A stretch of 64,000 bases of DNA from Agromyces sp. G08B096 (GCF_040267705.1 NZ_CP158374.1:3162001-3226000), one strand, 5' to 3'. Positions 54,289-60,897 are shown, counted from the first letter of the stretch. The notes: generated by a model from the sequence alone, not told the origin. Numbers and translations are program-made.

Positions 54289-55251
54289 ATGAGCGCATCA
54301 GGTGGCACCAAGGCGATCATCGCGGCCTTCCTCGCGAACACGGGCATCGCCCTGACGAAGTTCATCGCGTGGTTCTTCTCCGGATCCGCCTCGATGCTCG
54401 CCGAGGCGGTGCACTCGGTCGCCGACGCCGGCAACCAGCTGCTGCTCATCCTCGGCGGCCGTCAGGCGAAGCGGAAGGCCGACAAGGAGCACCCCTTCGG
54501 GTACGGCCGCGAACGCTACGTCTACGCCTTCGTCGTCGCGATCATCCTGTTCTCCGTCGGCGGCGTCTTCTCCATCTACGAGGGCGTCGACAAGCTGCAG
54601 CACCCGCACGAGCTCGAGGTGTGGTGGCTTCCGCTGCTCGTGCTCTCCATCGCGATCGTGCTCGAGTCGTTCTCGCTCCGCACCGCGGTGAAGGAGTCAA
54701 ACCACGTGCGGGGCCGGCTGAGCTGGATCCAGTTCGTCCGCCGCGCGAAGGCGCCCGAGCTGCCGGTCGTGCTGCTGGAGGACATCGCCGCCCTCCTCGG
54801 CCTCGTGTTCGCCTTCCTCGGCGTGGGCCTCACCGTCATCACGGGCAACTCGGTGTTCGACGCGATCGGCACTCTCTTCATCGGCACGCTGCTCATCGTC
54901 GTCGCGATCGTGCTCGGCATCGAGACGAAGTCGCTCCTCGTCGGCGAGGGCGCGAACGACGACGACGTGGCCCGCATCGAGCAGGCGATCCTCGAGGGCG
55001 ACGAGGTCGAGCGCATCATCCACATGAAGACCCTCTACCTCGGCCCCGACGAGCTGCTCGTCGCCGCGAAGCTCGGGCTCGCGGCCGACCAGAAGCTGCT
55101 CGAGGTGTCGGCGGCCACCAACGTGGTCGAGCAGCGCATCCGCCAGGCGGTGCCGGCCGCCCGCGTCATCTACATCGAGCCCGACGTGTACGTCGACCCG
55201 AACACCACGACGCCGCCGACCGACGCGATCGTCATCAAGGGCCTCGAGTGA
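54289..55251 (+). CDS. Cation diffusion facilitator family transporter
   Basis: A 320-residue divalent-metal/proton antiporter with six helices. The first is IIAAFLANTGIALTKFIAWFFSGSASMLAEAVHSVADAGNQLL in outline, containing the helix 2 metal-site region AEAVHSVADAGNQ (about 40-52). The HPFGYGRERYVYAF loop is typical of the family, and a second metal-site region lies in LLEDIAALLGLVFAF (about 161-175). The C-terminal domain carries MKTLYLGPDELLVAAKLGL. The metal (Zn, Fe or Mn) is not predictable. The ATG follows TAGGAT by six bases, with proC diverging from the same palindrome. Confidence 0.92.
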   Translation: MSASGGTKAIIAAFLANTGIALTKFIAWFFSGSASMLAEAVHSVADAGNQLLLILGGRQAKRKADKEHPFGYGRERYVYAFVVAIILFSVGGVFSIYEGVDKLQHPHELEVWWLPLLVLSIAIVLESFSLRTAVKESNHVRGRLSWIQFVRRAKAPELPVVLLEDIAALLGLVFAFLGVGLTVITGNSVFDAIGTLFIGTLLIVVAIVLGIETKSLLVGEGANDDDVARIEQAILEGDEVERIIHMKTLYLGPDELLVAAKLGLAADQKLLEVSAATNVVEQRIRQAVPAARVIYIEPDVYVDPNTTTPPTDAIVIKGLE

Positions 55252-55310
55252 CCGGCCTCGACGCGCGCCGCGCGGCCGCGGCCTGACGCGTCCCCTGCGA
55301 CGCCCGCCCG

Positions 55311-55784
55311 CTAGTCGCCTGCGGACACCCGGCGGGCCTGGAAGAAGTCGAGCAGCAGCGCCGCGGATGCCTCGGCCTCCACTCCCCCGATCACCTCGGC
55401 CCGATGGTTGAGGCGCCGGTCGCGGAGCACGTCGTAGACACTGCCTGCCGCGCCTGCCTTCTCGTCCCAGGCTCCGAAGACCACCGTCGGGATGCGCGCG
55501 GCGAGGATCGCCCCCGCGCACAGGACACACGGCTCGAGGGTCACGACGAGGGTGCAGCCCGGGAGCTGCCAGTCCTTCTTCGCGGCGGCGGCCTGACGGA
55601 TCGCGAGGACCTCGGCGTGCGCGGTCGGATCGTGGCGGAGCTCGCGCTCGTTGTGGCCGCGACCGATCACGGCACCATCGGCGTCGATCACGATCGCCCC
55701 CACGGGGACGTCGGCCGACGCGCCGGCGGCGGCGGCCTCGGCGAGGGCGAGGCGCATCCACTCGAGATGCTCGCTGCGATGCAT
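55311..55784 (-). CDS. tadA: tRNA adenosine(34) deaminase TadA
   Basis: A 157-residue zinc deaminase that converts adenosine to inosine at the wobble position of tRNA-Arg(ACG). The active site is TAHAEVLAI (HAE near 54-56, catalytic glutamate) and [15 protein letters not shown] (PCxxC near 84-88). The N-terminal helix and [12 protein letters not shown] strand are typical. The ATG at 55784 has AGAGGGG upstream; a longer in-frame reading over the divergent upp gene is rejected. It is convergent with the CDF gene. Confidence 0.92.
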   Translation of the reverse strand: MHRSEHLEWMRLALAEAAAAGASADVPVGAIVIDADGAVIGRGHNERELRHDPTAHAEVLAIRQAAAAKKDWQLPGCTLVVTLEPCVLCAGAILAARIPTVVFGAWDEKAGAAGSVYDVLRDRRLNHRAEVIGGVEAEASAALLLDFFQARRVSAGD

Positions 55785-55827
55785 CCGACCCCTCTTCCGA
55801 TCGCGGCCGCGAACTAGACTCGAGCCT

Positions 55828-56460
55828 ATGCGAGTCCACGTGGCAGACCACCCGCTCATCACCCACAAGCTGACGGTGCTCCGCGACGTGAACACGCCGT
55901 CGCCGATCTTCCGCTCGCTGGTGGAAGAGCTGATGACGCTGCTGGCGTACGAGGGCACGCGCGGCGTCCGGGTGGAGCCGGTCGACATCGTCACGCCGGT
56001 GGCGCCGACCACGGGCGTGCGCATCGCCGAGCCGAAGCCGCTGATCGTGCCGATCCTCCGCGCGGGCCTCGGCATGCTCGACGGCATGGTGAAGGTGCTG
56101 CCGAGCGCCGAGGTGGGCTTCCTCGGCATGGCGCGCAACGAGGAGACGCTGCAGCCGGCGACCTACGCGGAGCGCCTGCCCGACGATCTCTCCGACCGGC
56201 AGTGCTTCGTGCTCGACCCGATGCTCGCCACGGGCGGCTCGCTGACGGCGGCGATCGAGTACCTCTTCGACCGCGGCGCCGTCGACGTCACCGCCATCTG
56301 CATCCTCGCCGCGCCCGAGGGCCTGCAGGCGGTCGAGCAGGCGCTGCAGGGGCGCGAAGTCACGATCGTGCTCGGCGCGGTCGACGAGCGCCTCAACGAG
56401 CTGGGCTACATCGTCCCCGGGCTGGGCGACGCGGGCGACCGGCTCTACGGCACGGTATAA
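55828..56460 (+). CDS. upp: Uracil phosphoribosyltransferase
   Basis: A 210-residue enzyme of pyrimidine salvage that makes UMP from uracil and PRPP. The family opening [25 protein letters not shown], the [14 protein letters not shown] block (about 73-86) and the PRPP-binding loop [14 protein letters not shown] (about 131-144) are present, with the uracil-binding [16 protein letters not shown] tail. Length is standard. The ATG follows TAGACT (55815-55820) by seven bases. It is divergent from tadA, an arrangement common in Microbacteriaceae. A hairpin follows 16 bp after the stop. Confidence 0.97.
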   Translation: MRVHVADHPLITHKLTVLRDVNTPSPIFRSLVEELMTLLAYEGTRGVRVEPVDIVTPVAPTTGVRIAEPKPLIVPILRAGLGMLDGMVKVLPSAEVGFLGMARNEETLQPATYAERLPDDLSDRQCFVLDPMLATGGSLTAAIEYLFDRGAVDVTAICILAAPEGLQAVEQALQGREVTIVLGAVDERLNELGYIVPGLGDAGDRLYGTV

Positions 56461-56475
56461 GCACCATCCCTTCTG

Positions 56476-56501
56476 GCTGACGCGAAGGATCTTCGGTCAG
56501 C
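56476..56501. terminator. Hairpin after upp
   Basis: GCTGAC and CGAAG (56476-56481, 56483-56487) pair with CTTCG and GTCAGC (56491-56501) around the loop GAT, with one bulged base. No T tract follows directly. It is placed 15 bp after the upp stop, so it is probably the transcript 3' end. Confidence 0.6.
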
Positions 56502-56659
56502 GACACGCCAGCGCGCTCCGCGACTACAGAAGATTTTCTAGATTCGCGCTTGATCGAGGATTCTTGCGTGACTGCGACCCGCCGCCCCGATCCTTCCGGA
56601 TGCCCCGACCCGGTGCGCACCGCGTGCGACGTCATACCCCGTCATGCGGGCGTCACGAA

Positions 56660-56688
56660 TTGACACACCACGGGGCATCCGTTTTACT
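56660..56688 (+). promoter_or_regulatory. Strong promoter of the Cys-rich leader ORF
   Basis: A perfect -35 TTGACA (56660-56665), a 17-bp spacer and a -10 TTTACT (56683-56688). The start codon of the leader ORF is at 56696, seven bases past the -10, so transcription should begin at or next to the A of ATG. The region 56502-56659 before it shows no gene. Confidence 0.75.
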
Positions 56689-56695
56689 CGCACCC

Positions 56696-56797
56696 ATGAC
56701 TGACACCGCACGCACCCTGACCGCCCGCGAGGCGAACAGGACTGCCGACATGATGATGTCGGCGCGCGCGCCCATGTGTTGTCGAATGTGCCGCTGA
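56696..56797 (+). CDS. 33-residue leader peptide with a Cys-rich C-terminus
   Basis: The peptide starts MTDTARTLTAREAN, continues RTADMMMSARAP and ends MCCRMCR, then TGA. Its ATG is at the expected transcription start of a strong promoter, so it is probably leaderless. The final seven codons contain three cysteines, including a CysCys pair. Short leaderless ORFs ending in clustered Cys codons are known in mycobacteria as cysteine-responsive attenuators, and I read this ORF in that light. It precedes a winged-helix gene by 159 nt containing competing hairpins. The downstream gene being a regulator and not a sulfur enzyme is unusual. Confidence 0.7.
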   Translation: MTDTARTLTAREANRTADMMMSARAPMCCRMCR

Positions 56798-56908
56798 CCC
56801 GCGCCCTTCCCGCCGAGCCGAGTGCGCGACCCGATCCAGGTCGCCCCGGCTCCGTCTGAACCCATCGCATCCGAGGGTTCGCCAGGCCACCGCCGGCCAT
56901 TCGTCGCC

Positions 56909-56950
56909 GACCCCGCAACGCGGGGTCCGTCACCGCACCCCGCACAAGGA
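56909..56950 (+). promoter_or_regulatory. Putative attenuator: three mutually exclusive RNA arms before the winged-helix gene
   Basis: Arm 1 GACCCCGC (56909-56916) pairs perfectly with arm 2 GCGGGGTC (56920-56927) over a three-base loop. Arm 2 can instead pair with arm 3 ACCCCGC (56937-56943) through GCGGGGT, over a ten-base loop. Arm 3 ends two bases before the AAGGA ribosome-binding sequence (56946-56950) of the gene at 56957. Pairing 2:3 would hinder ribosome access and pairing 1:2 would free it. The pairing is seen in sequence; the switching role is inference. Confidence 0.6.
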
Positions 56951-56956
56951 TTCGTC

Positions 56957-57745
56957 ATGTCTCTCGCTTACGCTCCCGTCCGCCAGACCACCGTCCACCC
57001 CGCCGCCCGCCCGGTCGGGCTCGCACCGCGTCCCGCCGCCCGGCCCGAGCTCGCCCGGCCCGCGGCGCCCGCGTCGACGCCGTCCATCCAGGCCGCCCCG
57101 ACCGCGCCCGCCGCGCCGCGCGTCCGAGCCGTGCCGGAAGGCACCGAAGCCCGCGGCTTCGTCCTCTACGTCGGCCTCGACGAGGCCAAGGCCGCGGCCG
57201 ACGGCACGAGCCTCCACCGCGTCGTCGAGGCACTGCGCCGCCTCGCCGCCGAGATCGCGCCCTCCTCGGAGACCTACGCCGCCGTCGCGCTCGCGCCGGA
57301 GGGCGCCGGCGGCCGCGACGTCGACGTCGTCCGTCTCGCACTCCAGGACCCGTCCGCCCTCGCCAAGCAGCGCGAGCAGCAGAGCCCCGGCGACGACACC
57401 GACCGCCACCCCAACGGCGTGATCATCGACATCTCGCGGAAGCGCGTCCTCCTCGACGGCGAGCCCGCCGGGCTCACCTACAAGGAGTTCGAGCTGCTGC
57501 AGTACCTCGTCCTGCGCGAGGGCCGCACCATCGACCGCCACGAGCTCATCGACAACCTGTGGGCCGCGGCCGACGACGACATCCCGAGCGAGCGCACGAT
57601 CGACGTGCACGTCCGCCGGCTCCGCTCCAAGCTCGCCCACTACCAGGACATCGTGCGCACCGTGCGCGGCTCCGGCTACCGCTTCGACCGCCACGCCGAC
57701 GTGTCTATCCGGCAGGCCTCCACGCCGTCGCCCGACGTGTTCTGA
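56957..57745 (+). CDS. Winged-helix (OmpR-type DNA-binding domain) regulator
   Basis: A 262-residue protein. Residues 1-65 are disordered and rich in Pro and Ala. A small alpha/beta segment follows (about 68-135, GFVLYVGLDEAKAAADGTSLHRVVEALRRL in outline). The C-terminal DNA-binding domain (about 152-245) has VIIDISRKRVLLDGEPAGLTYKEFELLQYLVLREG, then RTIDRHELIDNLW and TIDVHVRRLRSKL, ending GSGYRFD. There is no receiver domain, so it is not a two-component regulator. The ATG has AAGGA six bases upstream, next to a switchable hairpin. The leader peptide suggests translation is tied to charged tRNA-Cys. Target genes unknown. Confidence 0.82.
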   Translation: MSLAYAPVRQTTVHPAARPVGLAPRPAARPELARPAAPASTPSIQAAPTAPAAPRVRAVPEGTEARGFVLYVGLDEAKAAADGTSLHRVVEALRRLAAEIAPSSETYAAVALAPEGAGGRDVDVVRLALQDPSALAKQREQQSPGDDTDRHPNGVIIDISRKRVLLDGEPAGLTYKEFELLQYLVLREGRTIDRHELIDNLWAAADDDIPSERTIDVHVRRLRSKLAHYQDIVRTVRGSGYRFDRHADVSIRQASTPSPDVF

Positions 57746-57804
57746 CCCGAACGGAAAATCTCCGGGACGGGATCTAGCGCCCGTTACCGATCCGTTATAT
57801 ATTC

Positions 57805-57912
57805 GTCAGTGCACCGACTGTTTGCTGTGGCGGTCGGTGCGGAATGTGATTGCAGGACACTCTTGGTGCAAGGGAGAGGGCCGGTCGTCAGCCTCTACGA
57901 CCGGCCCTCACT
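57805..57912 (+). ncRNA. Candidate small RNA
   Basis: A -10 box TATATT (57798-57803) is followed by a stem GCACCGAC/GTCGGTGC (57811-57818 with 57833-57840, 14-nt loop). A linker leads to a perfect 13-bp stem (57876-57888 with 57897-57909, loop CAGCCTCT) that could end transcription. No -35 box of quality and no T tract are visible. The transcript limits are estimates. Confidence 0.45.
57876..57909. terminator. Perfect 13-bp hairpin at the edge of the repeat array
   Basis: GAGGGCCGGTCGT (57876-57888) pairs with ACGACCGGCCCTC (57897-57909) around an eight-base loop. The right arm is also the start of the first 61-bp repeat. It lies 130 bp after the winged-helix gene. Confidence 0.6.
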
Positions 57913-58119
57913 CATGCCCGGGGCATTGAGCGACGGGGCTGCATCCACGCAGCCTCTCCGACCGGCCCTCACTCATGCCCGGGGCATTGAGCGACGGGGC
58001 TGCATCCACGCAGCCTCTCCGACCGGCCCTCACTCATGCCCGGGGCATTGAGCGACGGGGCTGCATCCACGCAGCCTCTCCGACCGGCCCTCACTCATGC
58101 CCGAGGCATGAGCGACGGG
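57901..58119. repeat. 61-bp direct tandem repeats, three full copies and a partial fourth
   Basis: Copies begin with CCGGCCCTCACTCATGCCC at 57901, 57962, 58023 and 58084. The first three are identical; the fourth diverges (CCGAGGCATGAG) and stops near 58119. Each unit holds two small inverted repeats: TCATGCC with GGCATTGA around CGG, and GGCTGC with GCAGCC around ATCCAC. There are no variable spacers, so it is not a CRISPR array. The identity of the copies implies recent expansion. Confidence 0.95.
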
Positions 58120-58162
58120 GCCGACGAGCCGTCGGTGGGGGTGGCAGTCCGTATTCTTGGTT

Positions 58163-58173
58163 GAGTCCGACTC
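58163..58173. promoter_or_regulatory. Possible autoregulatory operator of the MarR gene
   Basis: An 11-bp palindrome GAGTC-C-GACTC lies just after a TATTCT box (58152-58157) and 23 bp before the GTG start at 58197. Position fits repression by the MarR protein itself. Inference from symmetry and position only. Confidence 0.4.
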
Positions 58174-58196
58174 GACCGATGAAACGGAGCCGTCAC

Positions 58197-58664
58197 GTGG
58201 CAGATCGCGCTCGCACCGTCGCGGCGTGGGAATCGCTGTTCCGCGCCCAGGTCGCCGTCATGCGCGCCCTCGCGGCCGAGTTCCCCTCCGAGCTCGTCTC
58301 GCTGAACGAATACGACGTGCTCTTCAACATCACCCGGGCGCCAGAGCGCCGGCTGCGGCTGAAAGACCTCAACCGGCATGTGTTGCTCACCCAGCCCAGC
58401 GTGAGCCGGCTCGTCGACCGCCTCGCCGCCCGCGGGCTGGTGAAGAAGACGGATGACCCGAACGACGGCCGCGGCACGATCGTGGCGATCACGCCCGAGG
58501 GATTCGACCTCTTCCGCCGCGTCGCGTACGTGCACATGGACGCCATCACGCGGCACGTCGGCAGCGCCCTCGACGAGCAGGAGCTCGCGATGCTCACCGA
58601 ACTCTGCGACCGCCTCCGCATGGCCGTGAACGGGGCCTCGGCCAACGGCGACGCGTCGGCCTGA
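58197..58664 (+). CDS. MarR family transcriptional regulator
   Basis: A 155-residue winged-helix protein. The DNA-binding part is LRLKDLNRHVLLTQPSVSRLVDRLAARGLV (about 56-85) with the wing KKTDDPNDGRGTIVAITPEG. Flanking helices form the dimer. The start is taken at GTG 58197 with GGAG eight bases upstream; an ATG six codons earlier (58179) lacks a ribosome-binding sequence. No obvious target lies next to it: the array lies on the left and a convergent acetyltransferase on the right. A small palindrome in its promoter suggests autoregulation. Confidence 0.88.
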   Translation: MADRARTVAAWESLFRAQVAVMRALAAEFPSELVSLNEYDVLFNITRAPERRLRLKDLNRHVLLTQPSVSRLVDRLAARGLVKKTDDPNDGRGTIVAITPEGFDLFRRVAYVHMDAITRHVGSALDEQELAMLTELCDRLRMAVNGASANGDASA

Positions 58665-58671
58665 GCGACGA

Positions 58672-58705
58672 CGGTGGGGCGGGAACCCTACCTCCCGCCC
58701 CACCG
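58672..58705. terminator. Bidirectional hairpin after the MarR gene
   Basis: A perfect 13-bp stem (58672-58684 with 58693-58705), CGGTGGGGCGGGA against TCCCGCCCCACCG, closes an eight-base loop. It starts 8 bp after the MarR stop. No T tract. The following 213 bp to the next gene contain only a promoter-like sequence at 58850-58878. Confidence 0.75.
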
Positions 58706-58849
58706 CGACCTCCAGAGGAGGCCTTCCCCGCCGAGCGACCCGAACTGAGCTCGGCGAGCACACCCCCGATCGTTCGGCGCTGGCGCGGCCGATCGCGAGA
58801 CGTCACAGGGCAACGCCGCCGGTTCGGGCCCGGCTCGGGTTTGGTCGAG

Positions 58850-58878
58850 TTTAACGCGAGTAAGTCTCACGGTATAGT
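58850..58878 (+). promoter_or_regulatory. Orphan promoter-like sequence
   Basis: TATAGT (58873-58878) with TTTAAC 17 bp upstream (58850-58855) points rightward into the 3' end of the acetyltransferase gene, which is read leftward. A small inverted repeat TGCCCC/GGGGCA follows directly. It could drive an antisense or short RNA, or be chance. Confidence 0.3.
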
Positions 58879-58918
58879 GCCCCCGAACACGGGGCATCCT
58901 GCAGGTCGCCGCCCGACG

Positions 58919-59218
58919 TCAGCTGGACGGCTGGACCACCGACCCAGCGTACTCGGGATGCCGCTCGAGGTAGGCGGCGATGAAGGGGCACTCCGGCACG
59001 ATCTGCTCGCCCCGTGCGACCGCGTCGTCGAGGACGTGCTTCGCGAGACGGCCGCCGATCCCCCGGCCCTCGAACTCGGGCTTCACGATCGTGTGGGTGA
59101 AGACCACCCGGCCGGGCTCCTCGCGGAACATCGCGACCCCCGCGACCTGATCGCCGAGGCGCACCTCGTAGCGCTGACGCTGCTCGTTGCGCACGATCTC
59201 GAACGATTCCTCGGCCAC
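58919..59218 (-). CDS. Small GNAT-like acetyltransferase (YidJ/YjdJ type)
   Basis: A 99-residue minimal GNAT fold. The acetyl-CoA loop is VKPEFEGRGIGGRLAKHVLDDAVARGEQIVPECPFIAAYLERHPEY in outline, with the R-x-x-G-x-G/A segment EGRGIGG and the family end CPFIAAYLERHPEY (about 75-88). Such proteins often lack a known substrate. The start is GTG 59218 with GGAG seven bases upstream; ten more in-frame codons to 59248 encode a run of Glu that covers that ribosome-binding sequence. Convergent with the MarR gene. Confidence 0.82.
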   Translation of the reverse strand: MAEESFEIVRNEQRQRYEVRLGDQVAGVAMFREEPGRVVFTHTIVKPEFEGRGIGGRLAKHVLDDAVARGEQIVPECPFIAAYLERHPEYAGSVVQPSS

Positions 59219-59276
59219 GGTGCTCTCCTCTTCCTCGGGCGCCCGCACCGAGCAGGCGCCTCATGTTCTCAACGTC

Positions 59277-60566
59277 TCACACGCCGCGGGATTCCCGCAG
59301 GCGGGCGTCTGGAGGTTCCTCGGGATGGGCGGCGACCAGCCGGCGCGGCAGCGCGCCCCGCACGCGCGGGGTCCGGCGGCGCGGACGACCCCGGTGAAGC
59401 GGCGTGCTTCCCCCGCTCCGGGCCGGCGGACGCGTGCGGGCCGCCGCGACCTCCGGCTTCCGCCGTCGCCGCGCGACGAACCGGCGACGCGCCGGCGACC
59501 GCTCGTCGGCGGCGGCCGCCGACGTGGTCGCCACCAGCGCGATCAGCCAGGCGAACACGAGGCTGAAGGCGACGATCTCGAACACCGTGAGGTTGAACAG
59601 CCCGAGCCGGTCGTAGGCGACCATGGCCGCCACCTCGACGGTGATCGCGGCGTACGAGAAGACCACGAGGGTACGGGGCATCCGTCTGGCGTAGCCGCGC
59701 ACGCCGATCGACAGCACCGCGAACCCGGCCGCCGCCCCGCACGCGAAGAGGTTGTGCAGATCGGTGGCACCGTCGATGGGCACGAGCCCGACGCCCATGA
59801 GGCTCGCTCCGATGACGGCGATCAGCACGCGGATGGTCGTGAGCCCGCCGCGCCGGAGCCCGAATCGAGGGGCGCGCAGCGCGCGCGTGAGGGCCGGGCC
59901 GAGCAGGGCCATCGCGAGGCCGGAGACCACGATCGCCACATTGAAGCACGCGGCGGCGATGTCGTCGGAGGTGCCGAGCGTGCTGAAGTTCAGCGTCCAC
60001 CAGCTGCCCGTCGGGGTGAGGCTCATGCTGGCGAGGGCGCCTGAGGCGAGCAGCATCGCGACGAGGTTGAACGTGCGGTACGCCTCGTGCGAGACCGCGG
60101 CCGCGTGGAGGTGGGCGGTGCCCGTGCCGAGGCCGAGACCGAGCACGAGGGCGGCGAGGAGCGCACCTCCGGGCAGGGGCTCGAATGCCGGGGCGGTGAA
60201 GTGGACGGCGAGCAGACCGATCGCCGCCCAGACGAGGCCGTTCGCCTGAGCCCGGTGACGCACCTGCACCGACGGGAGCCCGACGCGGCCGAGCAGTGCG
60301 AGCGTCTTGGGCGAGGCCGAGGCCACGAGCAGCGCGGCACCGATCACGGCTCCCCCGGCGACCGCCGGGAGCATCCAGACGTCGAGCACCGCGCCGGCGC
60401 TCGACGAGCCGACCGGTCGACCTTCGCCGAGCCGGAAGATCACGATCGCGAACGCGAGGACGATGAGCAGGACGTGCACACGCCGGATGCACGCTTGTCC
60501 CCCTCGGCCCACCATCACGTTGACGATCGACGGCGCGGCTTGGCCGCCGGTGTGCACACCCCACAT
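59277..60566 (-). CDS. Multi-spanning membrane protein, possibly DUF998
   Basis: A protein of up to 429 residues with about nine hydrophobic helices between residues 30 and 345, followed by a long Arg/Pro-rich disordered tail (about 350-429). Segments such as EAYRTFNLVAMLLASGALASMSLTP and TDLHNLFACGAAAGFAVLSIG resemble DUF998 membrane proteins, but the match is from memory and weak. The start could be ATG 60566 or ATG 60515 (MVGRGGQ); neither has a clear ribosome-binding sequence. No function can be assigned. It is the last host gene before the prophage. Confidence 0.55.
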   Translation of the reverse strand: MWGVHTGGQAAPSIVNVMVGRGGQACIRRVHVLLIVLAFAIVIFRLGEGRPVGSSSAGAVLDVWMLPAVAGGAVIGAALLVASASPKTLALLGRVGLPSVQVRHRAQANGLVWAAIGLLAVHFTAPAFEPLPGGALLAALVLGLGLGTGTAHLHAAAVSHEAYRTFNLVAMLLASGALASMSLTPTGSWWTLNFSTLGTSDDIAAACFNVAIVVSGLAMALLGPALTRALRAPRFGLRRGGLTTIRVLIAVIGASLMGVGLVPIDGATDLHNLFACGAAAGFAVLSIGVRGYARRMPRTLVVFSYAAITVEVAAMVAYDRLGLFNLTVFEIVAFSLVFAWLIALVATTSAAAADERSPARRRFVARRRRKPEVAAARTRPPARSGGSTPLHRGRPRRRTPRVRGALPRRLVAAHPEEPPDARLRESRGV

Positions 60567-60729
60567 ATGCGGAACTCTCGGTCACGGGAGAACGGTCGTG
60601 AGGCGAGCCTATCTTCGCGCGCTGCCACGGCTCGCGGCCGATCCGGAGATGACCCTCTGATACTCAGCCGATTCCCAGCAGCGCGCCGGACGACCCCACG
60701 AACCCTGGACAGGAACGGCGCCGGCGACA

Positions 60730-60762
60730 GAAACGGCCCCGGCATTTCGCCGGAGCCGTTTC
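60730..60762 (-). terminator. tRNA-gene terminator hairpin left of the attachment site
   Basis: GAAACGGC-C-CCGGC (60730-60743) pairs with GCCGG-A-GCCGTTTC (60749-60762) around ATTTC: 13 pairs and one mismatch. It lies 18 bp beyond the 3' end of the tRNA fragment, where the terminator of the intact tRNA would have been. Confidence 0.7.
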
Positions 60763-60780
60763 GCACTGTCTCAACCAGTG

Positions 60781-60824
60781 TGCGCCCGGAGGGACTCGAA
60801 CCCCCAACCTTCTGGTCTGTAGTC
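60781..60824 (-). other. tRNA 3' fragment, left prophage attachment site (attL-like)
   Basis: On the minus strand this reads as the 3' part of a tRNA: anticodon loop remnant CTACAGA, stem CCAGA, variable loop AGGTT, T arm GGGGG-TTCGAGT-CCCTC, acceptor strand CGGGCGC and discriminator A. The 5' acceptor, D arm and left anticodon stem are missing and replaced by unrelated sequence. The nearest tRNA I recall is tRNA-Arg(ACG type), but the loop reads ACA, so identity is uncertain. An intact tRNA should stand at the right end of the prophage, outside the window. Confidence 0.75.
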
Positions 60825-60897
60825 GTTTCACCCCTGGCCGGCATGCTCTGGCTCGGGTTGGCTTTGCGCTCGATCGTATCCGAGCGGTCGGAACGTC

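Larger units (their letters stand above)
57746..58196. other. 451-bp spacer with possible small RNA and tandem repeats
   Basis: No convincing protein gene. From left to right: a TATATT box (57798-57803), a hairpin (57811-57840), a 13-bp hairpin (57876-57909), a 61-bp tandem repeat array (57901-58119) and the promoter region of the MarR gene. Short open frames crossing the repeats shift frame at each copy because 61 is not a multiple of three. Confidence 0.7.
60567..60897. other. Host-prophage junction without a protein gene
   Basis: Contains the terminator hairpin of the lost tRNA transcript (60730-60762), the 44-nt tRNA fragment (60781-60824) and the upstream region of the integrase. Frames open here are short and not protein-like. 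Confidence 0.65.

Noticed and set aside
55785..56138. N-terminal extension of tadA
   Set aside because: Antisense to upp; the conserved TadA fold begins at MHRSEH with a ribosome-binding sequence.
57809..58051. An 80-codon ORF across the 61-bp repeats
   Set aside because: The repeat length is not a multiple of three, so each copy is read in a different frame. No family resemblance and better explained by RNA structure.
57901..58119. CRISPR array
   Set aside because: The whole 61-bp unit is repeated without unique spacers, and no cas gene is nearby.
60781..60860. Intact tRNA gene at the host-prophage junction
   Set aside because: The D arm and 5' acceptor strand are missing; upstream sequence does not complement CGGGCGC at the expected distance.
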